Source: Shinisaurus crocodilurus (Eukaryota > Chordata > Lepidosauria > Squamata > Shinisauridae). Taken from it: 64,000 nucleotides of DNA. Below the pieces are notes generated by a model, which was not told the DNA's origin, made no database searches, and saw only the letters and a program-made list of their open reading frames with translations. The first letter of the stretch is position 1. Every line of letters starts with the position of its first letter. This document shows positions 1-11,126 of the stretch, piece by piece. Both the position numbers and the translations under genes were made by a program. Where the stretch lies: contig CM037877.1 of assembly GCA_021292165.1 (NCBI GenBank), positions 215,925,350 to 215,989,349 on the forward strand, in the 5' to 3' direction.

Positions 1-3000
1 ATTTATCTTCTTCTCCCCTCCCCCACCATTCTGAGCTTTACAACTACTTATGTGTTCCTGGTATGTTACCAGCAACCTGTTTACTAACCATGATAATAAT
101 AAGAAAGAAAGAAAGAAAGAAAGAAAGAAGATGCAGCTTTGGACTTTAAACTTGCTTAAATCATAGCACCATCATGACTATGGGCATAACAGAGTTTGCT
201 TCGGCTGCCTTGATGCTAAATACATTTACTTGGGGAATAAGTACCATTTTGTTGTAGAAAGGGATAATATATATTTAAATATATATTTAAAAATACCACA
301 ATTAGCATCTGTAATGCCTGGCTGCCTGCTGCCCTGCCTATAACATATTTTTAAAAAAAAAAAATACTAAGAAAGGATGCTGTGGCAGGCAGTGAGACCC
401 CAGGTGAGCCTGGGCATGCCCATATCAGGTGTTGAGGCCAGGCTTCTTTTCCACTGCCCCATCAGTTGCCACTCTCTGTTTGGTCATGGGGGGGGGGTCC
501 AGCTGCACCACTGCTACAAAGCACTCTATTACAACTGACAAAATGGATCAATTATATGGATGGGCAATGGACTGACATGGACTCCTCTAGAACGTTTGAG
601 CCTGGATGTGGGAGGTCCAGATTCAAACCCTCATTAAGTTATGAATCTTACAGGGGAGGGGGGGTGATGCGGGGAGAATCTTATTGTGCAACTCCTGGTC
701 TTACAGCTTCCCAACTCAATAGGACTGCTGTGAAGCTAAAACACCACTTTGAGCTCTTTCGAGGAATGGAAGGATACAGATGTAGAACAGAAATACCAAC
801 CCATTTCATTTTAAAAAGAGAAAGAAAAACCTGCAATTCAATATCCCCAGCAAGAAATGAAGCTAAACTCGCGGGCTCCATTACAGGTGGCCAATTTAAA
901 AGAACAACTTGGCAGGCGGTTGTGGGCATACAGGTGCAATAAGCTTGACGGTTCAAGGAACTTTTGAAGTGCCTACATCTCAGCAGGGCCGACCGCAAGC
1001 CCTCGCAAGGAGTCAGTTAATAAAAGCCAATCTTTGAACATCTCAAACCATGCAAAGCTGTGGACGGTTTTATGATTCATCTCCTCTCCATGTGTCATTG
1101 CTAAAGAGAGTAAACCAAACCTAACATTCATTGGGCCTTGATGATTTCAGTGGCGATGTGAGTCCAGGAGGTTTCTCTTGGTTGAAACTTCTGTGAGTTA
1201 GCCAAAAGCATCCTTGGAATAAAGTACAGCTCTCTTGGAAAGAGAAAATTAGCTGCATGGGTTTACATTTTCTTCATGGGAGATATGCAAAATGGGGAGG
1301 GGGACTTTTGAAGAGGAGGGGGGAAATTCATTCACTAGGAAAACTCATTACTCTCCTAAACATCTTTACTGGATTTCACTTGATTCTAAGTACTTTCGAT
1401 ATAACACCAACTTAACCTTTTAAAGGGGCTTTTATTGATAATGTTACGCAGCCATTCCTGGTACCTGGGGGATATGGGGGGTTGGAGAAGAGGGAGGGGA
1501 GAAAATTAAATTACTTAACTTAGTGGTCTTAATTATCGGGAATAATTACCTCCCCTCAATTCTCAAACAGAAGCTCTCCAGAGAACGAAGCATTTTATTG
1601 GTTGGGGGTGGGGGGAGCAAGCAAGGAACTGAGTCCGAAGGAACCAGTTTGTAACTTATTTAGAGGCTTCTAATTAAGCCACTGAGTGTATAATGCAATC
1701 AAAGCTTCTCTGTTAGACTTAATTATTAAAAGCTGTTAAAGAAAAGAAAGCATGTGTGTGCTATCTGATGTGCCTGGAAAAACTGTGTGTGTCCATATCC
1801 CCAAAGCATAGTCTGTCACCGAAAGAAAAGTGAACTGTGCAATGCCTTGCAGGTGAAGCCCAAGTGAAAAATGGGCTGTACATAGTATTCGAGAAAATGC
1901 ATATGAATCTCTTGCAGCCCAACAACATCGCCAGGCTTTTCACATCAATCTGTAAAGACTCTTGCATTCATCACTTACAGATGTAGCAGCCAAGATGACA
2001 GCTGTCACCGTAACGTTGGCCTGAATGTACAGTCACCATTAACAAGGAATACTGTTCCCTATACACTGCCCATGTCAATCTCATGCCTGTCTGAAACCTC
2101 CTACTACTGGTTTGCTTGGCCATTCTAAAGGACACTACATTATGAGACACTCTTGCAAAGGTAAGCAACCACAGCAGGTAAATAGATGCATACTATTGTT
2201 CCCAGATTCCAAATAGAGATGAGTAAATTTCAATCTGCTTTCCATTTTTTTCTTGTGCTATCAAGTTATGAAAAGATTTTTTTGTTGTGTAATAATTTGC
2301 CTTTTAACTATTTCATCATTGAAATATATCTTGCATATTAACAAAACATTGATATAACTTTATGAGGCAGTGCAGGAAGGATAAGATAACTTACAGCTTA
2401 ATAAACAAAAACTAGCACTCATGGCTAGAAAGGTCAGCTTTAATATAATCTTTTTTCATTTCCTGTCGCAGTAACACACCAGGAGCAAAATTCAAAAAAT
2501 AAAGAGTCGTGACCTTAACTCACAGCCATTTCAATTTTAAAAAAATAATTGTCCTCACCAAGTAAAAATGGCTCCCACTGTTTAATCAATCCACGTTTTA
2601 GTTGATTAATCTATCCAGTAAACCAATAAGCTGGAGGAGCAGACAGGCACCTACTGTAAACAGGTATCCCTGAAACAGCATCAGCCCCTGAAAGCCACAA
2701 CAGCAGCAGGCTTCAAAACCTGCTTCTTTGCCAGCCAGCTTAAAAAAAAACCCTCTATACTTCTTTCTCTTTTGCAGCTTTATTGGCCAGATTCAAAATT
2801 GCCTCTTTTTTCCTCTGATGCCAGACATGCACACAGGTAGTCTCACTCCACATCCTAGCAAGTAGGTGTAAACTGTATTCTTACCTAACCTTGATTGCCC
2901 ATTAATGATAATTCATGGTTAATACCAAGCCATTAATGAGCAACTCTGAATATAGCATATGACTATTAAAATCTGCCAACTGAGGGGTAATCACTAGAAC

Positions 3001-3279
3001 ACAGAGTGATAAAGGCGCTACTAACAAGGCTTTCTGGCCTCTTATCTATGATTTAGACTTCACTCATAAAGTATGAAATGAAAGTGGAACCTGCAACAAA
3101 ATATTGTAGCGTGGAGTGCTCCTGTCCAGGGTTCCAGCCAGCCAGCCAGCCATGCCCATTCCATTCCATTCCCCTCCTCCCTAGTTTTCCTTCCACTCCC
3201 ACCCCCAACATACTGTCTGTAACAGTATGCTGTGGCCACTGAGCCACAGTGGGCTGTCCATGGGTTGCCCAAGCTTTTT
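1..3279. other. Unique AT-rich intergenic sequence
   Basis: No gene or recognisable transposon is seen here. The only clear repeat is a GAAA microsatellite at about 99-129. Short ORFs in this stretch have no family resemblance and no codon-like structure. The part from about 1380 to 1760 is rich in TAATTA/ATTAAT motifs and free of repeats. It could be conserved noncoding DNA, but that needs an alignment to other reptiles. Confidence 0.5.
99..129. repeat. (GAAA)n microsatellite
   Basis: About seven uninterrupted GAAA units follow a short AT-rich run. It is a simple tandem repeat with no other feature attached. Confidence 0.9.
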
Positions 3280-3287
3280 GTATACGT

Positions 3288-4209
3288 CAGGGGTCTTCAA
3301 ACTACAGCCAGCGGATACACATCTGGCCCAACGTGTCCTTTCAACTGGCCCAGCGGCCGATTTAGTCTAGAGGCAGTCTTACCGCGCAAGAACGGAATTG
3401 CCTCGGGCAAAAGTTGCTGCTGCTTCGCTACAGGAGTAGCGCCTCAGCCTGATGCTCCCGCTGGGGAAGAGGGAGGAGAATGGGGAGGGGGCATGACATC
3501 AGCATGAGTCCATGTGAGCGCCTCGAGGAAGATGGGCCCCAAGTTGTGGTGGTGGTGGCGGCAGCCAGTCTAGAGAGGTACGCAGTCAGTAGCCAGTTTT
3601 TGCAGAGTTTTCAGAGGAGGAGAGGCTCCTCCACCGGAGGAGACGCTGGCCGTGGTGCTGCCGCCCGCCCTGGTGTGCTCCGGGTGGCTCGCACCCCGCC
3701 GCTGCTGACTCAGCCGCGCCTCCTCCACCGGAGGAGACGCTGGCCACGGCGCTGCTGCCCGCCCTGCATCACTTGTTACGACTAGCAGTGACAAATATGG
3801 AACTGGACATTGACCATCTCACTAGCCAAAAGCAGGCCCATACTTCCCATTGAAATAATAATAAGCTTATGTTGATTAAAATTGTTCTTCATTTTAAATA
3901 TTGTATTGTTTTTTCCTGGGGTTTTTTCCACTACAAATAAATAAGATTTGTGCAGTATGCAAATCAAGCCTTTCTATGCCTTTTTAAAATTTAATGTATT
4001 TCAATTTTAGACAGCAAATTAATTTATTATTAATTTATTATTAATTTATAATAAGTTTCCATTTAATCAAGTAAAAAAAAAAGCACCCGGGTCCTTTTTT
4101 TTTTTACTTGATCCATTTGTTCATATTTTTTTCAAACTCTAGTCCAGCCCCCCCAACAGTCTGAGGGACAATGAACTGGCCCCCTATTTTAAAAGTTTGA
4201 GGACCCCTG
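3288..4209. mobile_element. Non-autonomous hAT transposon, 922 bp, complete
   Basis: The element begins CAGGGGTCTTCAAACT and ends AGTTTGAGGACCCCTG, a nearly perfect terminal inverted repeat. It is flanked by a perfect 8-bp target duplication GTATACGT at 3280-3287 and 4210-4217, the hallmark of hAT insertion. The interior has a GC-rich block containing an imperfect direct repeat of about 48 bp (about 3628-3674 and 3719-3767), each copy with a CTCC..GGAG hairpin. Near the right end is a hairpin with ten-base A and T runs (about 4066-4112). There is no transposase frame, so it must have moved in trans. The perfect duplication suggests a fairly young insertion. Confidence 0.9.
4066..4112. repeat. 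A-run/T-run hairpin inside the hAT element
   Basis: ATCAAGT plus ten A, a 12-base spacer, then a T run plus ACTTGAT form an almost perfect stem of about 17 bp. It lies in the subterminal part of the 922-bp hAT element, so it is probably structural to that family rather than a host signal. Confidence 0.7.
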
Positions 4210-4217
4210 GTATACGT

Positions 4218-4690
4218 CTTCAAAGGAAGCTTGCTTGCTAATACCTCCCTCTTCTGCATGGAAGGTGATGACTCCATAAGGATCCATACTTGGAGAATGA
4301 GTTTGCTAGTAGTATACAGGACTTAAGTATCAGGATAACAGGTCTCTTTCCTCAATGAAACATCCACACAAAATAATCAGTTTTCACAAGGAGGAAAAAT
4401 TAATGTGACATCTCAGTAGGCTTGAACCCCCACATTATTCTTCTTAAAAACTGGACGCTGCACGATTTTCTGCCCCAGAATCACAACACAAGACATCATG
4501 AGCCAGGGCCACTTCAGTGCAATGGCTCACGGGATCAGGCCACCAGGGACCACAGCACAGAGACACAGAAGTGCAAAGGGGGAAAGAGAGCCAGGGCTGG
4601 AGGTCGTTCAAATCTGAAGTTGCTACCCTGCAATTTTTTTTTTTTTAAAAAAAAGGCACAGCCTATTCCCACAATCGCTTTCACTCCCAG
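4218..4690. other. Unclassified spacer between two hAT elements
   Basis: No gene or repeat family was recognised. It contains a homopolymeric T run followed by an A run at about 4636-4655. Frames across it are chance. Confidence 0.4.
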
Positions 4691-5040
4691 CAGTGCCAGC
4701 TCCAAGTTTTTGAAGGTTCTTCGGGAAGACACCCACAATGGGCCCCCTCCCTCAGTGAGTCTACCTTCTCACCACCATTGTCACCAGCTGCTATTGCTCC
4801 TCCTCTTCTTTCTTATCGATGCTTGCTTCCAGTTGCTTGCTTGAGAGCCAGTGAGCAAGTTGGCAGTGGCATCTACTGCTCCTCCTTCTCATGACCTCCA
4901 TTGTCTGGACTAGAGTATGATGACCAAACAGGCTTCAATGGAGGAGGAGCAAGTCCAGGGGGCTCTGTTATAGTGGGTCCCTGCTGGCATGTGGGCCCTC
5001 GGCAGATGCCCAACTATGCCTACCTTTGACACCAACCCTG
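4691..5040. mobile_element. hAT-type MITE of about 350 bp (CAGTGC family, copy 1)
   Basis: It begins CAGTGCCAGCTCCAAG and ends CACCAACCCTG. It aligns along its full length with 12462-12813 and, in inverse orientation, with about 58435-58793; partial copies are at 17337-17400 and 45029-45190. The flanking octamers are ACTCCCAG and GCTTTCAG, which match at 5 of 8 positions with transitions only, consistent with an aged 8-bp target duplication. No coding capacity. Confidence 0.75.
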
Positions 5041-6277
5041 GCTTTCAGCATCCAATTTCTCAAAAAGCAATGTTTACAGTGGCATGTCAAAAGCTGTATC
5101 TCATGTGCGTATGCCAGCAGATGCACATGGCCAGTGTGTCGCAGGCTGATGGGACTGGGGGCCAACCTGGGCATGGCTTTTCTTGCCAGCACTACTGCCA
5201 CATGCTGAAACACATTTGTGTGAGTAATCCCCTAAGTCAGGTGGCAGATTTTTGTTTCTTCTCTATTATTCTTGAAAAGCCTCTCCTTGGACGCACTAAT
5301 GTCCTTCCCTGGGCCTTCTGACCGCAGATGCCATGCCATACGGCAGAAGGAAGCATTGTTTGCACTTCTTGTGTCTGCATTTATTTAATGAGAACAAAAT
5401 GCTCCAAATATTTATTAGTTGAACCATGTGCGGCAGCCAGCAGGATGTCCTCATTTTCATGCAAATGAAGGTTTCCTATTCAGTATCTCAGACTTATATA
5501 GCCATTCCATCTCACCAAACCTACATGGGCCACACTAATAATAAGCGAAGGCTATGGAGAGATTCATAGCTCAGCTCCTACGGGGAGCTAATCATGAGAG
5601 CAAAAATCGGAAAGGGGCAGGCAGAAAACCGTGGCTTATTAGAAAGGAGGCGCCATGCCTTTTGACAGCGACATCCCTGTTGTGTGCCTCTTGCATTGTA
5701 ACCCAAACCAAGAAAGAATCATCACAGGGCAGGCTGGGCCAGGAGGGGGAGAGAGGATCGTGAATGACACATTAATTCAACATTTTAATGTTTATTTCAA
5801 TGGTACTCTCAGAGCTGACAAGTGGGAAATCCTTTCACGGACCAGCGTCACAGGCCGGGTTTGCGGAACTGCGTGTGCAGGCTTCTTTACAGCCAGGATG
5901 AAAAGAAATTGATTCATTGGTTTAATTAATTTACTAAGCACATATGGAAGGCAAAACTGCAGTTTTTGCTTGAGGCCAATGAACCAGACGATTCATTTGC
6001 CACAAGCGAGGAGATGCAGTGGGGAAAAGCAGCCACTCTGAATGCAGCAGTGTGTGTGTGTGTGTGTGTGTGTCCATGTGTGTGTCCGTGTCCCAGGATT
6101 TACAGTGCCAACTGTCTCTGGGCAATGCGTTAAACATTTTAAAAAACCCTATTTCTGCATTTTTATTGTTGTTGTAGTAGGTTTTGGGGAGAGGGAGGTT
6201 TACATGTTTTGCCTAACAAGTTACCCTTCAGATTTTTTTTTTTAAAGATGCCTCAGCATTTTTCACAAGGCATGTTA
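5041..6277. other. Mostly unique sequence, possible conserved noncoding segment
   Basis: No gene is seen. The part from about 5350 to 5530 has no repeat character and includes an ATGCAAAT octamer (POU-type site) and AT-rich homeobox-like words. It is a plausible conserved noncoding element but this is inference only. A TG microsatellite lies at about 6048-6073. Confidence 0.3.
6048..6073. repeat. (TG)n microsatellite
   Basis: About 13 TG units with a short interrupted continuation to about 6090. Simple dinucleotide repeat. Confidence 0.9.
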
Positions 6278-6497
6278 GGAGCATAGGAAGCTGCCGTGTA
6301 TCAGTGGATACTTATATCTAGCCCAGAAGTGTCTGCTTTGACTGGCAGTGGCTCTCCGGGGTATCAGGCCACCGTCTTTTTCCTCATCACCTGCTATTTG
6401 ATCTTTCTTCTTCTTTTCTTAACCAAGAGATGGTCGGCATTGAATCTGGAACCTTCTGAAGGCAACGCAAGTGCTCTGCCACTGACATATAATCCTT
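6278..6497 (-). mobile_element. tRNA-derived SINE, old copy
   Basis: Read on the minus strand it shows a decayed promoter head (a remnant of the gagcacttgc..aaggtt region with the B-box part near 6440-6470) and, at its far end, the block that reads gcagcttcctat in sister copies. The sister copies at 23533, 25388 and 29195 share the order head, CCAGTCAGTG-like middle and CAGTATAAGGCAGCTTCC-like tail. Confidence 0.6.
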
Positions 6498-6549
6498 TCC
6501 ACTATTCAGATAGGTTCTTCATTTTAGGCCTTGAACAATGCTTCCCTTA

Positions 6550-6627
6550 AGGCACAATCCTATGCAATATGGCTGGCTGGGGAATGCTGGGAATTCTTTC
6601 TGTCTAAACATGCATAGGATTGTGCCC
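6550..6627. mobile_element. PIF/Harbinger-like hairpin MITE (deleted copy)
   Basis: The ends are AGGCACAATCCTATGC and GCATAGGATTGTGCCC with TTA on both sides (6547-6549 and 6628-6630). The left arm has lost the GTTTAGACAGAAAAA part seen in full-length copies at 25730, 37797, 41008 and 47008. A 3-bp TTA/TAA duplication with GGG-starting inverted repeats is typical of PIF/Harbinger MITEs. Confidence 0.8.
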
Positions 6628-6841
6628 TTAAATATTTTATTTCCTTCTAGAACAAACATCCATTCTGAATTTAATTTCTGGCGAGCTGGTAGACAGCAGT
6701 GGGCAAATTAGATGATGGTAAACCCTGAGTCTGCTCCACCCTTCCATAAATCATGGCTTGCTTTTAAAATACATTTTTAAAAATCTGTGAGAAACTGCTA
6801 TATGACTGGGGAATGGCCATAGTTCAGTACTAGAAACTATC

Positions 6842-6910
6842 GGCACAATCCTATACACATCTACTCAAATGCAAGCCCCACTGAGTTCAATAGGACTTGC
6901 TCTCAGTAAG
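6842..6910. mobile_element. Fragment of a related short hairpin MITE
   Basis: CGGCACAATCCTATACACAT followed by the block reading gagttcaataggacttgct resembles the left part of the shorter hairpin family at 40590, 47771 and 15852. The right arm is missing, so this copy is truncated. Confidence 0.55.
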
Positions 6911-7051
6911 TAAGTAAGCTCTCAGTCAAGTGTCCTACTTTAAAGTGCCCTACTTTAAAGAAGACTGTCCTCTGTTTCAAGGTGCCCTCTATTTGAAGGG
7001 CTGTCCTGTTCAAGCCCAGTTTAAAGATAAAGAGCTATAACTTATAAGAAG

Positions 7052-8048
7052 CAGGGATGGGGACTCGGACTCGAGGACTCGACTCGTGAGTCGGACTGAG
7101 TCCCCCCTCTGACTCGACTCGGACTCAAGTCCCAATATTTTTAATGGGACTCGGGACTCGACTCGGGACTTGAGACCAAGGACTCTTCAACATCCCTGGG
7201 CTGTGCCAGAAGGAATGGAGAGGAACGTGATTGCCGGCGAAGAGCGCATGGAAGCGAGGTGTGCCGCTGCTCGGCCACTATGGACGGCTACCAGGAGTGC
7301 AGCCCCAACAGTGTGTCAAGATTTATTTTGATTGATGTGTTGCGTACTTGGGAGAGGCAGAAGAAGGACCTGAGATTACTCTGTGTGGCTGCTCTGAGTG
7401 TGTTTCTGGTTCCAGCAAATTCATCACCAGTGGAGCGGGTGTTCAGTGAGGGTGGAATCGTGATGAGATCTCACCGTTCCAGAATGGGGGCCAAACATTT
7501 AGAAAAAATCATGTTCCTCAAATGCAACATGGATAAGTTTTAGGAAGTACAGCAAGTTTATTTTTTAAACTCATTTTTCTAATATGCAACCTTTCAGACA
7601 TTTTGGGTTTGGCTGCCTCTGCCTGCCTGTCTGGGGTTCCCAGCCTCCTCTGCCTGCCTGGTCTCTTCTTGACCAGTTCAACAGTTGAATTGTCCAAGAC
7701 AAAGGCCTCTGCCTGCCTGCTTTGGGGTTCCCTGCCTCCTCTGCCTGCCTGGTTATTTTGGGTTTTTCTGCCTGGTCTGTTCTTGCCAAAATCAGTGGCA
7801 GAGTTTTGAAATAAAAAGGCACACTTGTGCCTAGAATTTATTTAAACCACACATCTGAAGTAGCCTTATTTTGTTGGGAAAAAAACCCATTGATTTTAAT
7901 AGGGACTCGTGGAGTCAGCTTTGGGAGTGACTCGTGACTCGTGACTCGTGAGTCACCATTTTGGACCAAGGAGACGGACTCGAGACTCGGGTCCAAAGAC
8001 TCGTGACTCGACTCGTGACTCGAGATGAAGGACTCTTCAACATCCCTG
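7052..8048 (+). mobile_element. hAT transposon, 997 bp internally deleted copy
   Basis: It begins CAGGGATGGGGACTCG and ends GACTCTTCAACATCCCTG, flanked by a perfect 8-bp target duplication ATAAGAAG at 7044-7051 and 8049-8056. Both ends carry many subterminal GACTCG/CGAGTC words, which are probably transposase binding sites. Within it, 7052-7198 is itself a small CAGGGATG...CATCCCTG palindrome, so the 5' end looks like a MITE fused to the rest. The interior retains only the C-terminal end of a transposase frame (7259-7543), followed by an imperfect tandem duplication with CTGCCTGCCTG motifs at about 7611-7662 and 7703-7752. Confidence 0.92.
7259..7543 (+). pseudogene. hAT transposase C-terminal dimerization domain remnant
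   Basis: The translation, from about residue 35 to the end, shows the hATC signature: a leucine-rich helix, then NSSPVERVFSEGG, RSHRSRM and a LEKIMFLKCN end. This is the dimerization domain of hAT transposases and of the related ZBED proteins. The DNA-binding BED finger and the DDE catalytic residues are absent, so no active transposase is encoded. The ATG at 7259 is fortuitous and lies upstream of the homologous part. The frame ends naturally before the repeat-rich 3' region of the element. It lies inside the bounded 997-bp hAT copy, which argues against a domesticated host gene. Confidence 0.85.
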
Positions 8049-8419
8049 ATAAGAAGGGAGAGCATGGGCCTTGAAGTTGCCAATCACAGTTGTCACCTGG
8101 GCAGCAGATGAAGCAGGCACATGGTTCATGTCATCACAGTATTCCCCACTGTGGCGAGATGTATTGGGCTAGTGCTTCCTAAAACAACCAGAAACAAGCC
8201 TAAATGCTGCTTTCCAGAATGGAACACGTCAGCGGTGCTCACAGAAGGGAGTTCCACTGATCTGTCCCATTCCAGAAACAAACATTTTGGTTCATTTCAG
8301 GGGCTGCACTAGGGCACGCTAGTTTCCTGTTGTGCCGACAGTGGGTCCCACTGGCACAACGCAGTCGGCGGAGGGGCAAGGCCAGTGCTGGTTACTGCCC
8401 ATTGTATTTCTACTTAAGT

Positions 8420-8560
8420 TATAGCAATTATTTCCGAGTTTGCATCTCTACATATAACTTAGCACATGCACATTTTGTGCAATCTGTTCCCTCTTTTGTC
8501 CTCTTTAAGGGTGGTGCACTTCTTCTTCTTCTTTTTGGCAACATGTAAGTAGACACCCTA
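8420..8560. repeat. Unclassified interspersed repeat (copy 1)
   Basis: Contains CATATAACTTAGCACATGCA and the downstream block gtcctctttaag..tttggcaacatgtaagtag. Related copies occur at 34085-34160 (partial), 49795-49925 and 61645-61765. All share a word near CATATGCACATTTTATGC and end in a GGCCACCCTAC-like string. Superfamily is not resolved. Confidence 0.6.
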
Positions 8561-10320
8561 CAGATAAGTGTACATATTCCAGAGTACCCTGTGCAGTGTG
8601 CACCATTAGAAGTCAATACGAAACAGCAAAAACCTAAATGTGCTTGGCATTTAATTTTTATTTAAAATGGTTACTAAATTATTTACTGAATATATATTAA
8701 GTTATGTTGCATTAAAGGTTTTTGCTGCTTCAGACTGACTTAATGGCTCCCCCAGGGTACTTTTGCCTCCTCCACCACCGCCACTGCCACACCACAAAAT
8801 TGCTGGGTAGAGACTTGCCACAAGATCACAGTCCTTAGGAGAGCGCTAGGCTGTGTTCGCTCTGACGCCTCCAGGATTGGGGAGGTTCATACAAAGAAGA
8901 GCACTTTGGAGTTTAACTGGAACAAAAGACTTTAGAAAGAATGTTTTTAATAATAAAAAAAATTCATGGAAATCACTGACATTCTTTCCACCGCATAGCA
9001 AGGAACACAGCCTCCTTTGTAGCTTATAGGAAGAGATTATGAAAACCTTAAAAAGGAATAATTTGCCAGTTCTCCTGACTGTGTGTAATAAGATTTAATT
9101 TTCTTGCCTTCATTTTCCTACTATGTCACCCAGAAAGTGCCAGAGAAGGGAACAGAAGGGAAGGTGGAAATAAATCAGTAGGGAAATGAACAAATATTGG
9201 ATCTTGAAAGGTTACATTTACAAATGAACTGCTGCTGATAAACTCTGTTCCACTGTCAGAATGCAAAATGTAGGCAGAAAAACATGTGACGAGAATATAC
9301 ACGGGGAGTCAAGCTTATAGATGGAATCTGCAGATGGAATTCATCAGGGGCCATTGCTGGTGGCATGTCTAAAGCACATTCTTACGACACACCAGGAACT
9401 GCTGCTGCTTTCTATCAGAAGAAGCAATTCAGAGACAAGCAAGCTATTTGCCCAGGCAATATGTGAAGGCACATACATTCTAACGGTCTCATTTGAGAGC
9501 TTGCTCTAGCCAGACATACAGAAAGAGCAGATGTTTGAATTATGTGTTGATAAATTGCAAGCAGTGGGAAGAATCTGTTCAAAACCCTGTGAGTTCTGTG
9601 GGGAATATATGCATTTTCTGGATGCTTTCAAATATGATAAGCTTGTCTGCATAAAATGCCTGTAATCTAGCTGAACTGAAAGCCCTAAACTGAGCACAAA
9701 TCACTTCTTTGGGGATTTATTCTTGCCTAGATTGTAACAAAGACAATTTCCCCCAATTTCTCAGTATCCCTCTCAGAAAATTAGTGTTAATACAGGACTG
9801 CACAGATCCCTCAGCTCTTTAATTCTGGCTCACGGGTTCCACCAAAAACGTGGCATCCTTGGGCATATTCCTTTAGGGCTTGCTTGGGTACTGGGTGTCT
9901 CTTCAGCTGGAAAACATGTCCAACAAAACAGCCTTGAAAATTGCATAACTTGCTTTCTGACTTGACAAAAACCTCTGTCTCCTTGAAACGGCAAGTTTTG
10001 ATGTGAAAATTGTAAACTATGATCCAACTCAGCCCTAGACTTCACTTAAAAACGAGCAAAAATAAACTTAATACAGTACTTGGTTAAAAAAAATACCATG
10101 TGGAACGTGACATCATGCAGACTGTTAGAGATCAAGTATCCATTTCTTAAGAAAGAGGCCAAAGCTCTATAGAACATGTTAACATGCTTTTCCTTCATCA
10201 CCACGAATCCACAACTAGAACATCCATCGCTTCTTGATATGGACTTGCACAGCGACAGTGAATATTTTGCTGCTAATAATAATTATATGTAAAAAGCCTC
10301 AGGACTGACCATTCTGTCTG
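8561..10320. other. No gene or classified repeat recognised
   Basis: AT-rich intergenic sequence. Short frames on both strands have no recognisable product. A few proline-type and microsatellite-like patches (for example about 8766-8795) are not significant. Confidence 0.4.
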
Positions 10321-10324
10321 TTTC

Positions 10325-10610
10325 CTATCCATATCACTTTCACATGTTTTACCCATTGTCCCATTCTATTCCATTTCTGTATTAATCTGCTATTTTAAAA
10401 ATTCCTCTCAAAATACTGTATTGTGATGTTTAAACTCCTGAGAACTGTGCCACTACATTCAGAGATGTGTGGTCTGTTGGATAGCTATGTTCTGATCCAC
10501 ATATTAGTCTGAAAGGTGTAGATCAGGATATTTTGTATCAGAATTGCAAAGATCAAATTCATCAAGCATTCCTAAGAGCCTAGCAAAAGCTACTGAGAAG
10601 GTGTACCGTC
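10325..10610 (+). repeat. Unclassified dispersed repeat, copy 1 of 2
   Basis: This segment aligns in the same orientation with about 30855-31240. Shared landmarks in order are ATCACTTTCACATG-like, CCATTTCTGTATTAATCT, CTCTCAAAATA, GTTCTGATCCACATATTAGT, TATCAGAATTGCAAAGATCA and CAAGCATTCCT. The middle differs by indels. It may be an old transposon of unknown class or an ancient segmental duplication. Confidence 0.6.
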
Positions 10611-10659
10611 CAGATGAACGTCTAAATACAGAATCTGGATAAGCAAGATCTGAGAGATC

Positions 10660-10710
10660 TCCTCCTTCTCCTCCTCCTCCTCCTCCTCCTCCTCCATCAT
10701 CATCATCATT

Positions 10711-10760
<50 letters not shown>
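10660..10760. repeat. (TCC)n-(TCA)n compound microsatellite
   Basis: About eleven TCC units run into about twenty TCA/TTA units. On the minus strand this creates long poly-Asp/Gly or poly-Met/Glu frames, which are artefacts of the repeat. Confidence 0.95.
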
Positions 10761-11126
10761 ATCTAAGAAGCAAACCATTTATGGTTAACAAATGTAAGAG
10801 GATCCAATAGCCAAGAAAAATGTCTACAGAGCTGGGCAGGGGTACAGACAAAAGAAAACAGGAAACAGACCTGGAAGACAGGTAGTAGGAACAGAAATGG
10901 TTGCAACTGAAGTAGGAGTCAAAATGTAGTGATACTTGGGAAATGACCGTATATGAAACTCAGTCCATTAATTAACAAGGCAGAGCTGGAAGGAGGTGAG
11001 CACTCTTCCCGCAAGCTTGATAGAATGGAAAGTTCCAAGGTTTCCTTAACTCCTTGAAATGGCTGTTCAGTGGAAGATCCAAATGGTCTTGGATAGCTCA
11101 TATTCCAAACTCCCCCAATTTCAAAT

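Noticed and set aside
7259..7543. ZBED-like domesticated gene
   Set aside because: It lies within a hAT copy bounded by a perfect 8-bp duplication and lacks the BED domain and catalytic core.
10504..10851. 115-codon minus-strand frame with a long Asp/Gly tract
   Set aside because: It is a translation of the TCC/TCA microsatellite. There is no conserved sequence on either side and two phases are open for the same reason.
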